A stretch of DNA of 64,000 nt from Anoplopoma fimbria. Its lineage: Eukaryota > Chordata > Actinopteri > Perciformes > Anoplopomatidae. Each line of letters opens with the position of its first letter. Position 1 is the stretch's first letter. Made by a program: the position numbers and the translations under genes. Location of the stretch: contig NC_072470.1 in assembly GCF_027596085.1 (NCBI RefSeq), forward strand, positions 4,357,297-4,421,296. Direction: 5' to 3'. The notes under the pieces are model-generated. The model was given only the letters and a program-made list of their open reading frames with translations, was not told where the DNA came from and searched no databases. Of this stretch, positions 27,868 to 48,100 are shown piece after piece.

Positions 27868-28188
27868 CATTACATTACAGTCATTTAGCAGACGCTTTTA
27901 TCCAAAGCAACTTACAATCTACATATTACACATACATACATAGTATATTACATATCATTCACCCATTCACACACTGATGGGGGCAACCATGCAAGGTGCC
28001 ACCATCAGACTCTACCTAACATTCATGCAACATCCAGTCCACACCGATGGCAAGCCTTCGGGAGCAACTTGGGGTTAAGTGTCTTGCCCAATCTTGCCCC
28101 AAGGACACATCGACTGCCGAAGCCGGGTATCGAACCACCGACCTTCTGATTGGAGAACTACCTTGCTCTCCACTACGCCACAGCCGCC
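27868..28188 (-). mobile_element. tRNA-derived SINE, near full length
   Basis: On the minus strand the 5' end carries an A-box-like TGGCGTAGTGG and a B-box-like GGTTCGATACC, as in RNA polymerase III promoters. The body then runs to a 3' end with AGCGTCTGCTAAATGACTG (also common to many fish retroposons) and (TGTAA)n. A second, 5'-truncated copy is at 52669-52956. Confidence 0.8.
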
Positions 28189-29448
28189 TCACCTCAACCT
28201 TACCACTGTATGATAACAGATAACACTCAAACGTGATGCAGCGTTTATCTGCTTTTCATCTATCTTCTTTATAAAAAAGAAATGCCAAACACGTAAGCTG
28301 TCAAAAAACAAGTGGTGTCACACATTCTTTAAACTGGTTCTGATTTGTTTGGTAAATGAATTGAAATGTAAAACAAAATAACTGAACGCAAAGCAGGTCG
28401 AGACTGTAGCTATTTGTTTCCACCACAAGTGGGAAGCCTTTCTCCAAACCCACACACAAACACTGACAGAGTTGAGGCTCTGACATGAACATGGAGTTTC
28501 CTTTTATAAATACCCAACAAACATTCAGTAGATACCTCTGTTATAAATCCTATGAATGGAGAGTTGTTGCCCGAGTAAGGGAAAAAAAAACCCACAAGCT
28601 GACTGGGGTCAAAAATTGGAGCATACCTGTACCTAAAATGAGAATATCACAGCCAGAGAGGCCATTTAATTCAATGTCATGTTAAGAAGCTTTAATGGTT
28701 TTATACCAAAAGGGATGGCTCAAGAATTCTCAAAGTATCTGCACTGTCAGTTTCAGTCTCACCTTTGATCTGTTTTCTACTGGTTAGCTTCCAAAAATTA
28801 CCCACATATTTCAGTGGGCCATAATAATGTATATTTGCAGCGCCTTTGGCCAATTTTGCTCCAATGAGACAAACACAATTTGCTCTCTTTTAAACCATTA
28901 CTTTGTTGCCTGAAGTCAGTACCTAAATACAAACCTGTTTTACAGCCGAAGTTAAATATAATGTACTTCCAACTTTGAAAGCACCGACAGACTGTGCTGC
29001 ATGGTATGCATTCTATTATACTGGACTCTGTCAGGACATGTTTTAAGTTATTTTTGCAAACAGATAGTCAACTGTGTATCCAGGAGTCCCGTGTTTGTTC
29101 AGCTCATCCCCATCCCCATGTGGAGCGTCAAAGCAGATTCAAATGTCTTCACTAAGATCTTCTAAATATCTATCTATCTAAAGTGTTTCTGTTGGACATC
29201 TCCTATTTACTTTAGTTTACATTTCCCATTAACTTTGTCTCTGTTTTTCCAATTCTTAGTGGTCAGCAATGGAGGGTACGAGCCTAGTTTACCCCACTGG
29301 AGGCATCACATTATATTCACAAACTCTAATATAGTTATACATAAACAATGTATAAATATCTTAAATATAGAGTACTTTTATTTGGGCTTGTAATACAATG
29401 TACAGTATAGGAAATTCCATATAAATATTGTTTTATTTGTCATCAATA
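28189..29448. other. Intergenic, nothing recognised
   Basis: AT-rich sequence with no coding or repeat structure that I could identify. Confidence 0.5.
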
Positions 29449-29450
29449 TA

Positions 29451-29677
29451 CAGTACCAGTCAAAAGTTTGGACACACTTTCTCATTCAATGGTTTTTCTT
29501 TATTTTTATTTTTTTCTACATTGTAGATTAATATTGAAGACATCCAAACTATGAAGGAACACATATGGAATTATGTGGTAAACAAACAAATGCTCAACAA
29601 ACCAGAATATGTTTTATATTTTACATTCTTCAAAGTAGTTGAATGAGAAGGTGTGTCCAAACTTTTGACTGGTACTG
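29451..29677. mobile_element. Tc1/mariner-type MITE, complete
   Basis: The ends are CAGTACCAGTCAAAAGTTTG and the reverse complement, ending TTTTGACTGGTACTG. TA dinucleotides flank both sides (29449-29450 and 29678-29679). The core is AT-rich and non-coding, 227 bp in all. The TA target duplication and the long terminal inverted repeats fit a non-autonomous Tc1/mariner element. Confidence 0.85.
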
Positions 29678-29679
29678 TA

Positions 29680-29847
29680 TATAAATGTATGTCTTCTTTT
29701 GTATATATATATAAATGCATGTCTTCTTTTATATATATATAAATGTATATCTTCTTTTGTATATATATATAAATGCATGTCTTCTTTTATATATATATAA
29801 ATGTATATCTTCTTTTGTATATATATATAAATGTATATCTTCTTTTA
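29680..29847. repeat. Minisatellite, about 31-33 bp unit
   Basis: Roughly five units of TATATATATAAATG followed by YATRTCTTCTTTT fill the gap between two copies of the same MITE. Confidence 0.85.
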
Positions 29848-29849
29848 TA

Positions 29850-30029
29850 CAGTACCAGTCAAAAGTTTGGACACACCTTCTCATTCAATGGTTTATCTTT
29901 ATTTTTATTTGTTATTTCTTTTTACATTGTAGATTAATATTGAAGACATCCAAACTATGAAGGAACACATATGGAATTATGTGGTAAACAAACAAATGCT
30001 CAACAAACCAGAATATGTTTTATATTTTA
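29850..30029. mobile_element. Tc1/mariner-type MITE, 3'-truncated copy
   Basis: It starts with the same end as the element at 29451 and is collinear and nearly identical for about 180 bp. Similarity stops near 30029, before the right inverted repeat. It lies just upstream of the ddx3x promoter region. Confidence 0.8.
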
Positions 30030-30126
30030 GATATAACAAATTTAGAGGCAAGTAAAAAAAAGAAAGAAGGAAAATGACAATGTACACTTTACTGTACTGC
30101 GTTATCGCGACAACCTATGATTAAAA

Positions 30127-30702
30127 TCTCGCGAGATCTGGATTAATAACATTTCCGATGCGTCAATCAAGCTAGGGAGTGTTAGCGAGCAGCGAACCGG
30201 AAGTGAGGAAGTTCAAATACATTATGGTTCTATTTAAAAGCACCTGTTACCTTAAATATTTTCCATTTCACTTACTCAAATACGTATTTATTTAAACAGA
30301 CATTTGGTACACATATAACAATATATTTACACTGACTTGTGTTCGTTGACTTTTATTTTGGCGCTTTTATTTTGGCGCTACCGGATGTGTCCTCCTTCGT
30401 GTTTCGCAGCGCGCTTCACCAAGTGCATGACGGGACTTCATCGCAGCCCTCAGCTAAAAAAGAGAGCCGAGCCCGACACCAAGCTGGAGTTTTGCATGAA
30501 AAGTACCGAGCTTGTAGCTAAAATACAGGAATTTATCATCACGTAAAATTCAAGATTAGCATTTTTGCCAAGTCGTCGAGCCAATGAGATAAGCTGTCAG
30601 GTGACGTCACCGCAGAAACAAAGAGAAATAACACACCAAAAACCCGGCTAACAAAGAGGTCCTTTTTTCAGCGACAACATTTTTCCTCCATATTCTATAG
30701 TT
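30127..30702 (+). promoter_or_regulatory. ddx3x promoter and 5' UTR region
   Basis: GC-richer than its surroundings. It contains the palindrome TCTCGCGAGA (30127-30136), an exact tandem of a 14-mer ending TTTGGCGC (30351-30378; E2F-like cores at 30357 and 30371), a CCAAT box (30581-30585) and a full CRE, TGACGTCA (30602-30609). The last lies about 100 bp before the start codon. TCTCGCGAGA is a known activating element of CpG-rich vertebrate promoters, bound by BANP. No TATA box is evident. The transcription start itself cannot be read. Confidence 0.6.
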
Positions 30703-39637
<8,935 letters not shown>

Positions 39638-42600
39638 GTTCCTCCTCCTCTCTTTACTCATCCCCCTCTCTTCTTCTCACTCATCCTCCTTCCTTTCTCC
39701 ACACTGTTGTCTGCACCCCATCCACCTTCTCCCCTTCATTAACCCCAGGAACCCACGTGCATGTTATTAAACTATTTATACTCATTTATATAGCCCTCTT
39801 TCCATCCCTAAGCACTCAGATCTTTTTAATTCTATTCCTTTTCTCGTTCTCTCCATCTCCACCTTTGTCTTTATGTCCCCCATCTTTTTCTTCTAATTTC
39901 TGGTAAATGTCACCTCTTACAATAGGCCACATTCTAAAGGGATCCTTCAGTTTTAGTTGGTTTCTTTTCAGCAGCAGCTAGCTACCAGCTAGCGACATCC
40001 TTTAGTGTCAGTGAAGACATTTTGAGCTATTTTCCCTCTGTGGCAAGTGCTTGAAGAAAAATAACCAATTGACTTAAAGTTGTAGGTGTTCCTTTAACCC
40101 CCTAAGATTAGATGGACATTTAATATTTACAGTGAGGTAGTTCTCCAAAACAGCTTGAAGAGCAGGGGGAAATCTGTTTTTTTCACTTTAGATTTGAGTT
40201 TTGGCTTCATGTGTTTTTGTCTGCATTCACCCAAAGCCAGCCAGGCGTCCTGTGTACCTTCACACGTCATCTTTGTATGTAACGCATGGCCATGTTGTAA
40301 ATCGCCAGGCCAAAAACTTTTCTAAAATATAAAGCAGAGATAGGCAAGATGTCAAATCTGAGCAAAACATGTCTGCATATAAATTCCAAAACAGGAACTG
40401 GCTGAAGTCTCCTTCACTCACATGATAGATACTTAAAAGAAGTCACAGAAAATAGAAAAATGTTTTAGTTTTTTTCACCTTTTTAAAACGTAATGAATTC
40501 TTGATTTCCTGAGATCAGAGAAGGATGTTTAACAGAGACAAGGGAAGAAGGGACAAGGGGCTGGACAAACTGAGACACCCAGCCAGTGGGACGCCAGCAC
40601 ACGTTGTTGCCCATTAGCAACGATGCTAGCAAAAAGCATTTTCTTTGTTTGAAACAAAACATAATGGAGGATCATTTGTTTCTGTACTGTGCCTTTAAGA
40701 ATTTGAACTTTGTCTCTTATTTCCGTTGTTTTAATTGCCATAATAGGTAAGTGGCTACAAGTATTGGCCAACTGTGACTCAAAAAAAATGTGTATTTAAT
40801 GTCATGTATGGGTTTAAACATGTTTTTCTTTATTTATATTTGGAAGGAAACAAACTAGGCTTGAACTAAATCAAACCTTGGCAAAAAAAAAACTAAACAA
40901 AAACCGCGATGAGGAAGCTCAAAACAATTCCTTATCTGTCTATTGGAGTTCAAATTTGTCAGAAGGTCTCTGATGAGTTGATTCCCAAAAGCAAATGACC
41001 ACTGTAACCATATTTATAGATTCCTTTTGATATTCCCTCATTCAGAGTGACTAAAATGGGTCCAAGACAAGACATTACATTTGTCTTATTCAAGAAAAGA
41101 AGACTTCTTTGCTTTGCTATCCGGTGAGCAGAGATAACAACAGTGGTTTTATGCTTTTGGGAAACGGAGTCCTACTTATTGACCTCTATGTCACATCTAC
41201 AGCTCTGGTTTGAGCTTGAGTTTGAGTTTCTCAAAGGCATCTTGTCACTAATTATTGGGTCTTATTACGTCAGTTACAGAGCGACGGAGAGAGAATTTGG
41301 CCTCGTTGTGCAGCAGCAGTCATGTTTGGTTACTTCTCTTACCGTTCAGACGTGGTCGTAATTAAGAGCCACCCTGAAGTCATTGTAAGCTTACAATAAC
41401 TGGTTAAACCGCTCTTTCGTCACTCTTTAACCTTATACACGAGGCAGAAGTCTTCTGTACAAGTTATTTATGCTATGAAATAGGAAAGAGTATTGTGACC
41501 ACATCCAGCAGTGATGTGAGCAATGCTGCAACATTTTTTTTTGGGTGCTTTAAACTTTAAAACCACTACATGGCTGCTGCTGAAAACAACAGTTATTAAG
41601 TGTAACCTCTGGCTGTTCAGCTGACTCTTAGTGCCACCATGCGTTTGGGAAACGTGCTCCGCTTCCACCACAAACATTGAAACCCTTGTTTGCCAAAAGC
41701 TTCTTTCAAGGGGATACACAACTAAAAAGGCTTAAAAGAGTTCAAAAAATTTCTCGCTCACTCTATCCTGGAGAGTTACATGAAGAGTCTTCTCTAAAAT
41801 AAGTCATTCCAGTTTATTTGTTAGGTCCTTAAGATCCGTTGAGGTCGGGGATAAAAGAAAAAGAAAAAAATGATCTAGCCTAACTGTTTTCACAGCAAGG
41901 ACTGCTGGGGCTCTCCAGAGGACATAATGCCACATCTCCGTTCCACATTTTAGCCACGTCCTGTCTTACTGTTATACGAGCAGATGTGATCACAAATCCA
42001 GCTGTGCCCATAGAACTGGCAGAGAAAAGACATTGCTCACTTGGATCGTTTGTTAGAGGTTTGAGATCTTCCCCAAACTCTGCTTGCACCTCTTGATAAG
42101 TTCACTTTTGGCTACGTCTTTTTTTTAGTCCAATTTAAGCACTTCTCTCTCTCTCACACCAAATACGGCTTCTGCTTCAGATTATTCTCGCTATTCATTC
42201 AGCAGATACAAGTCTGTGTGTCTATGTGCGATACAGCTGGTGTGAGTTAAAAAAGACAGCTAGCAGCGCAGCATAGCACAGTAAGATACAGGACGGAGGA
42301 AATATGCTAGTGGAAAAGTGGCACAACAGAGCTGAGAGGCTACAACATGTGATGTATTGAATGTCTTCGTGGTTAGCCCCACTCGGCCCTCGCTGTGGAA
42401 ACGGACGTCCACGTTTCATCCCTGATTGAACTTTTAAAAGGAACGCCACTGTATATTTGAACAGCTCAGTGGTAGAGGTCCAATCTCCCACTGTGTTAAT
42501 CAGCTGCAGAATAAGCCAAAAATCGCTCTGTTGCGATCTGGTGGGGAAAAATTGTTGATTTCCATCAGGGTCTTAATTTGTTTTGTTTACATGAAACAAC

Positions 42601-44308
42601 TCTGGTGAAGTGAAAATATAGATTAAATGTAAATAGTTGGACTCTTCTTAAAACAAAAAGAGAAGAATCTCCAGTGAGAAAGAATGTGAATTACAAGTGA
42701 AACAACACTTGTTGTGTAGAAAAATCACGTTTGATCACTCGACGTTGGGCCAGGCGGTGTCTGGTTACCTCAGCTCAGTGGGCAATTTGAACACGGTCAG
42801 CAGATTATTCTTTAGAAGTATTATTTACGGAAATGTTTACACAAATCTAAACCGATAATGGGAATTAATTTACCAATTTGTTGTTCCCGAGGCGGATTCC
42901 CTCAAATTGCCCACTGGCTTTGACAAATGACAAGGCTGGACCAAGACAATAAAACATATGCAAGTGTTGTTGTTTTTTGGTCAAGGAGTTAAAAAATGCC
43001 AAGCAAATAGATACAATTCTACAGCAGGCTTTAGTTTTGTTACAACTCTGATTTTATTTTTTCCCGTCATCTATGATTTATTTTCGAACACTTCTTAATC
43101 AGAGCTGGTGTTCAGGTCAGTGTATTTCCCTCGAGTACAGTTGGTAGGGAGGTTCGAGAAACTAGTTGGCTTTTTACATAATTTGTTGAAGCGTTTCAGG
43201 CTGAGTAATGCTGGAGGACTCAGGATTCAAGCAGACAGTGCTATGCTATATCTCACTAAACCTGGTTCTCCTTCTCCTGGTGTAAAAGAGGGGCCAAGTT
43301 TAACGGACAGTCGTCATAGGATGCAATGTTAGAAACAAAAAGGAAACTCCACCATGTCCAACTGCTCCCCCCAAAAACAGCAAAGCAGTGAATAAGTTTG
43401 CATTATCTTTCTGCTACTTGTGGTTCATGTGTTGTCGCTATTGTTCAACTTGCAGTCAAATTCAGGCTGAACTTCTATGAGCACCAGTTAAAAACGGCGA
43501 TAGAATAGTTTGAGGTGTCCCACTAGATGGTTTTAGCACCTGTTAACCAATCAGAGAGTTTATCTGAGCTCGTGATATGAACACCACACTTTCATTTCTG
43601 CTGCAGCTGGCGGTTAAAGGGAGCTGTTGCTGTTCAGTAAGAAGGAACAACCAGCAGGGAGATAGAAATCAGCAACAGGACAATAAGTTGAAGATAACAT
43701 TGCATTTGACAATCAGATATGAAGGATTTTCTTAGTTTACAACTCACTTAACACATCAACGTAACTCTTAAAGTAACATTTTTTTATTTTTTGGACTAGC
43801 CTTGGGAACACCTTAACATGTAGAAGTTTTCTTAATCAGCTGTGTTGTTGGCAGCTGTTTCTTAACTGTCAAATTTTAAACCTCCAGCGTGTCTCCTCCG
43901 TCATGGAGCAGACAGGTCTGCACAGGCAGACGAATGCCAAGCTGAAGCTCATGACCTTTACAGTTGAATATATAAGCTCTCGGATTTTGTTTTAAAAAAA
44001 AAAGAAGAAAAACAGAGTCCACCTTTAAATATTGACTGAATGATACAGTTTTAATGCCAGACTGAAGAGTCAGCTGACACTGTCATATTCCCCGTGTGAG
44101 AGGAGATGTTGTCAGCATTTGTTACTTGAATCCGTGGCTGTTGCCAACCAGAAACTTAGTACGTAGCTAGCGCAGTCTCTTGTGTTTTAGTAATAATGCT
44201 AAGTATGCTGTTCTTGCTGCCTAAATTCAAAGGTGTACTTTTTTAAAGGAAGGACATAAAGTCAATGAATCTGGTTCAGTTTGTAGATGTTGCGGTGCCT
44301 TCTAACAG

Positions 44309-44322
44309 CCACTAGGGGGCAG
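44309..44322 (+). promoter_or_regulatory. CTCF-like motif
   Basis: CCACTAGGGGGCAG matches the core CTCF consensus CCASYAGRKGGCR at every position. It lies between the convergent ddx3x and tgds genes. Binding is inferred from sequence only. Confidence 0.5.
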
Positions 44323-44851
44323 GTAGAATAAATGAAGGAACGACTGAGCATTTCATGTGCAGTGATGGTAAGATGTGAGGAACGGCTGATATGATACAGA
44401 CGTGAGCTGCTGCTGATAGTGCAGATGGGAATTTGTGAATTATACGTAACGGTGACATGGAAGGTAACACTTCAGTTTACCTCACTTTTCATCTTTGTAG
44501 AAAAAAATCTTGTCAAGTAGTGTTGTTCAGAGTACGCACATATATATGCAATGTATTTAGGTCTCTTTCTAAGGCCGACAGATGACTTCTGTCAGCTGTA
44601 ATTACCATTGAACTGTGTTTTGAGCAACACGTAACTACCACTGTGCCCCAGACCCCCATCCCACCACCTCTGCAGTACGTGCAATAGATCAATTACTTTG
44701 CTGTCACCCAGATTCTCTGCATGAGTTTTGTTAGGGCCGTTCGGATTGGAGCAGAAACTGGCACAAGCGAAAAGCAGCCCAAAGTCTGAAGCGCTCACGG
44801 TGCCTTGAAGTGACTGAATCACTGATTGACTTTAGACTGAAACCTGCTGGT

Positions 44852-45127
44852 TAGGGCTGGGTATTTTTTCAATACATTAACAGTTTATGTGGTACATCCT
44901 GTATAGTCTCCAGCTGTTAGTCTTTGTTTAAGTTATTTGTTACCCTCTGCAGTGAATGAGCTTAAATGTAACATTTGTTTGGACCACCAGCTTTTTGAAT
45001 CAAAAGTAGATGATACTCTGAAAGAACCGCTCTCGTTTAGAAACTCTGCACTTTTCATTTTTTGGCTTTTTAAATATTTTTAAAAACCTTCTTGATGCCT
45101 TAAATTCAAGGGTGATACCCAGCCCTA
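44852..45127. mobile_element. MITE-like element with inverted ends
   Basis: Begins TAGGGCTGGGTAT and ends with the exact reverse complement ATACCCAGCCCTA. About 250 bp of AT-rich, non-coding sequence lies between. No convincing target duplication, so the superfamily is open. Confidence 0.65.
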
Positions 45128-45498
45128 AAGGAGGAGATGGTAGCTGGTTTACACTGCATACAGCATTACCATGGCAACGGACACTGACAGTGTCCCCATG
45201 GCAATCGATTCCGCGTCACCACGGTAACTGACTTTCCAGCAGGAGTGCTTTGATTGTCGGTGAACAATTAATGGTGCTACGCTCCCATTGCTGCGGCCTG
45301 CAGGCCCCTCTGTCGTAGAAATCCCATCGCGTTTGACAGACAATACTTCGGTTACTTAGTTTGATGGTCGACTAAAGTCTTCTGTAGTACATGTACTTCA
45401 AAACCTCAGAGAGGTGTGAAGGAGTGAGTGAGCGTGTTTGAAGTGTAGCACAACCAGGTCAAAAAGAGAGGTTTCTCCAGTTAGTGTGTGTGAGTGTG

Positions 45499-45541
45499 TG
45501 AGAGAGAGAGAGAGAGAGAGTGTGTGTGTGTGTGTGTGTGT
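45499..45541. repeat. (GA)n / (GT)n compound microsatellite
   Basis: An AGAG tract followed directly by a GTGT tract. Confidence 0.85.
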
Positions 45542-46249
45542 TGTATGTGTTGTGTGGAAAGGTTCTTCCAGGCATGAAACCGTTTTTTGTTTTTTTTTGG
45601 GACCAGGTGGAGTTGTAGTTAACAGCAACCGTAGGAATCAGCTGTTTGCACACAGAGTTCTCGAGTCTACTTTCGCTGCTAGTTTGTGTAATTTATCAAG
45701 CATTTTTGAGAAATATTTATTTTTATAAGCCTAATACAAAAGTTGATATTTTACAAAGTGACTTGACCAAAAGACAGTAAACAAAAACACTGGCACTTGA
45801 ATGTTGAATGTCATTGGTATGAGTGAAAATTTCTATTTTTCTGGGGTAGTGTGAGCTTTTTAATGTTAAAGACGCAACGTGTAGGGATTTCTCCTAAAAT
45901 ATGTCGCCGCAGCAACCTGTGATTATGTGCGAACGCAAAAAGGTTTTAAGCATCCAAAGTCTGTTATCGGTGCCAAAACTGATTTGAATCATGTTTTTCA
46001 GAAATCCCCAAAACACTGATTCTCCGTTTACGGCCAATACAAAGCAACCCATGCTGCGTAAACCAGTTGTGTAGAACCAGACCCCGTTACCAGAACAGTG
46101 GAGTGGTACTTCTCCGAGACAGTACTCCTCCTATTCCTTCCTTGTCCTTACCAGTAGAAGTATATTGTTTAAAAGTAGCATGCAACGTGTACTTCCCACT
46201 TGCACAAAGAATACTTTACCCCTCTGTGTCCGTTACAACTATAACATAA

Positions 46250-46292
46250 GAGAAGATAATCCTTTATAAGTCCCACTGGGGACATTTGCAAT
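46250..46292. repeat. Fragment of the GATAA-repeat / 'CCTTTATTAGTCCC' interspersed family
   Basis: AGAAGATAATCCTTTATAAG followed by TCCCACTGGGGACATTTGCA. Confidence 0.6.
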
Positions 46293-47598
46293 ATGTAAAG
46301 ATGTGAAGCCCTGACAGTTCGTGGCTGTTGATGCGTTCGACATATAAGGAGAAACGTCCTACACGGGTTACCTTTAAAGTCACATTGGACTCAGTATCAG
46401 ATCCACAAACCTGTTTGTGCGACAGGTTCCATTGCCAACAATGATAATCAACCATAAACAGCCATTTTTAATTGGCAGACAAAATTTGAGACAATACCAC
46501 CATATATGCCAAGGTTTGGATTAAAAATAAATAAAAAATTTAACAAAACGTTATGATCAAAGACCATTTTGTAAAAAAAAAAAACATGCAGTACAAAAAA
46601 CAAGTGTCCAGATTCTCTCCAAGTCAGATGTTTTTTTTTTGTTTTGTTTTGTTCATTTGAGTCTTTACACTTTTCCTTCCCGTTAATACCCTTGTTGTGA
46701 ATGTCTGGCAAGTGGTGATCTTTAAAAGTCTTCATAACACAGAATTAACTGTGGTTCTATTGCTATGTTGTTGTGATTTGCATATTTTCAGGCGTCAGTG
46801 TGTTGATGCTCATGTGTGGGAGCTTCTGGCCAATCAGAAATGGGGGAAAATATGACCTGACTTCCATCCAGGTGTCTTTTACATACAGAGTTTTTATTGA
46901 AACCTGTACCATAGAACAGGACATTGCAGTTATACAGGGACAAATCTATTGTCCATTAACCGTAGCCTCAATGGACCAGAATGCAATGCGGCCTCAGCAA
47001 AGCCTCCATCATGACAGAGATGGTGCGTGGTTGAATTATCACACGTTACCACCTTTTTGTATGCACGTTAAAACATTTAGCAACAATAAGCTCATGGCTT
47101 TTCTCTAGTTTATGACCCCAAGGCATTCTGGGGGGGAAAAAAAAGTGGGGACACCAAACAAATGCAATACTTTGCAGCTTTATTTTACTTTCAATTCAAT
47201 AAACTTTAGAGGGTTATCACAAAAAAAGAAGTGTGTAGTTGTATTTAGGAATGATTGCTGTTTAGGGACTGAATTGAAATGAGGTAAAGCCCAGTGTTGT
47301 TGTCGCCATTACCGACTGGCCAGACCCCTCAGTGTGAGCACACAGCACCTCCAGCCTGGTAGTTAGTATTTGCTTTATGTATTAGTTTAGCAGTTGTGCA
47401 CGAAGAGGAGCACTGCACGAATAAAAGAAGAAAAAAAAGAAGTGCATCTATTCTGATTTTACCACAAATAAAGGTTTGGATTTGCAAATGTAAACAGTGT
47501 GTTGAACTTCCTCTTTTTCTGTGTCTTTTTAAAAGTGTAGGATTTTTGATGTTTGAGAAAAGCACGTAAAACACCTTGAAGTTATTAAAATAATCAAG

Positions 47599-47604
47599 TT
47601 TATT
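47599..47604 (-). terminator. Candidate poly(A) signal for tgds
   Basis: TTTATT on the plus strand gives AATAAA on the minus strand, about 500 bp after the tgds stop codon. Confidence 0.4.
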
Positions 47605-48100
47605 GCAGTTAAATACAGAAATATATGAAAAATGTCTCTGTAGAATGTGTATAAAACAAATGATTGGGATGAATTGACTTTGCTACAGTTCCCTTCTCAT
47701 CCCTTTGAGGCTACTGGTGTGTTTACATGCACTTAAGCAGCTGATTTACTGCCTTATTTCTCATTTCTCTGAGTAACCTCGTTACTTGAGTGCATGTAAA
47801 TGTAAAACCTGTGATTTCAATGTTTCGAGCCGACCACCAGAATATCTGATGATTTGATTTAAGAGCTACGTGCTACGACTCTTAATTTAACAAACGTCAA
47901 CATACATTCAGGATCTGTCACAAGTATGATGCTCGTCAGCTGAATCAGTAATTAATATTATAATAAAGTGCATCACTTCCAGGTGAAACTTTGCTTTGGT
48001 TGAAGGGAGGCTCTGCCTTCCCGTTGGTCCAACAATAAAGTAAATAACTACTTCCTACAGCGAGGATGACGTCTGTCCTGTCTTCAGCAGGTGAGCCCAC

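Larger units (their letters stand above)
39638..47598. other. Non-coding gap between converging ddx3x and tgds
   Basis: No coding gene recognised. It should include the ddx3x 3' UTR, of unknown length; candidate AATAAA hexamers on the plus strand are near 42949 and at 47198-47203. It also holds a MITE-like element (44852-45127), a CTCF-like motif (44309-44322), a (GA)n/(GT)n tract (45499-45541) and a GATAA-family fragment (46250-46292). Confidence 0.6.
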
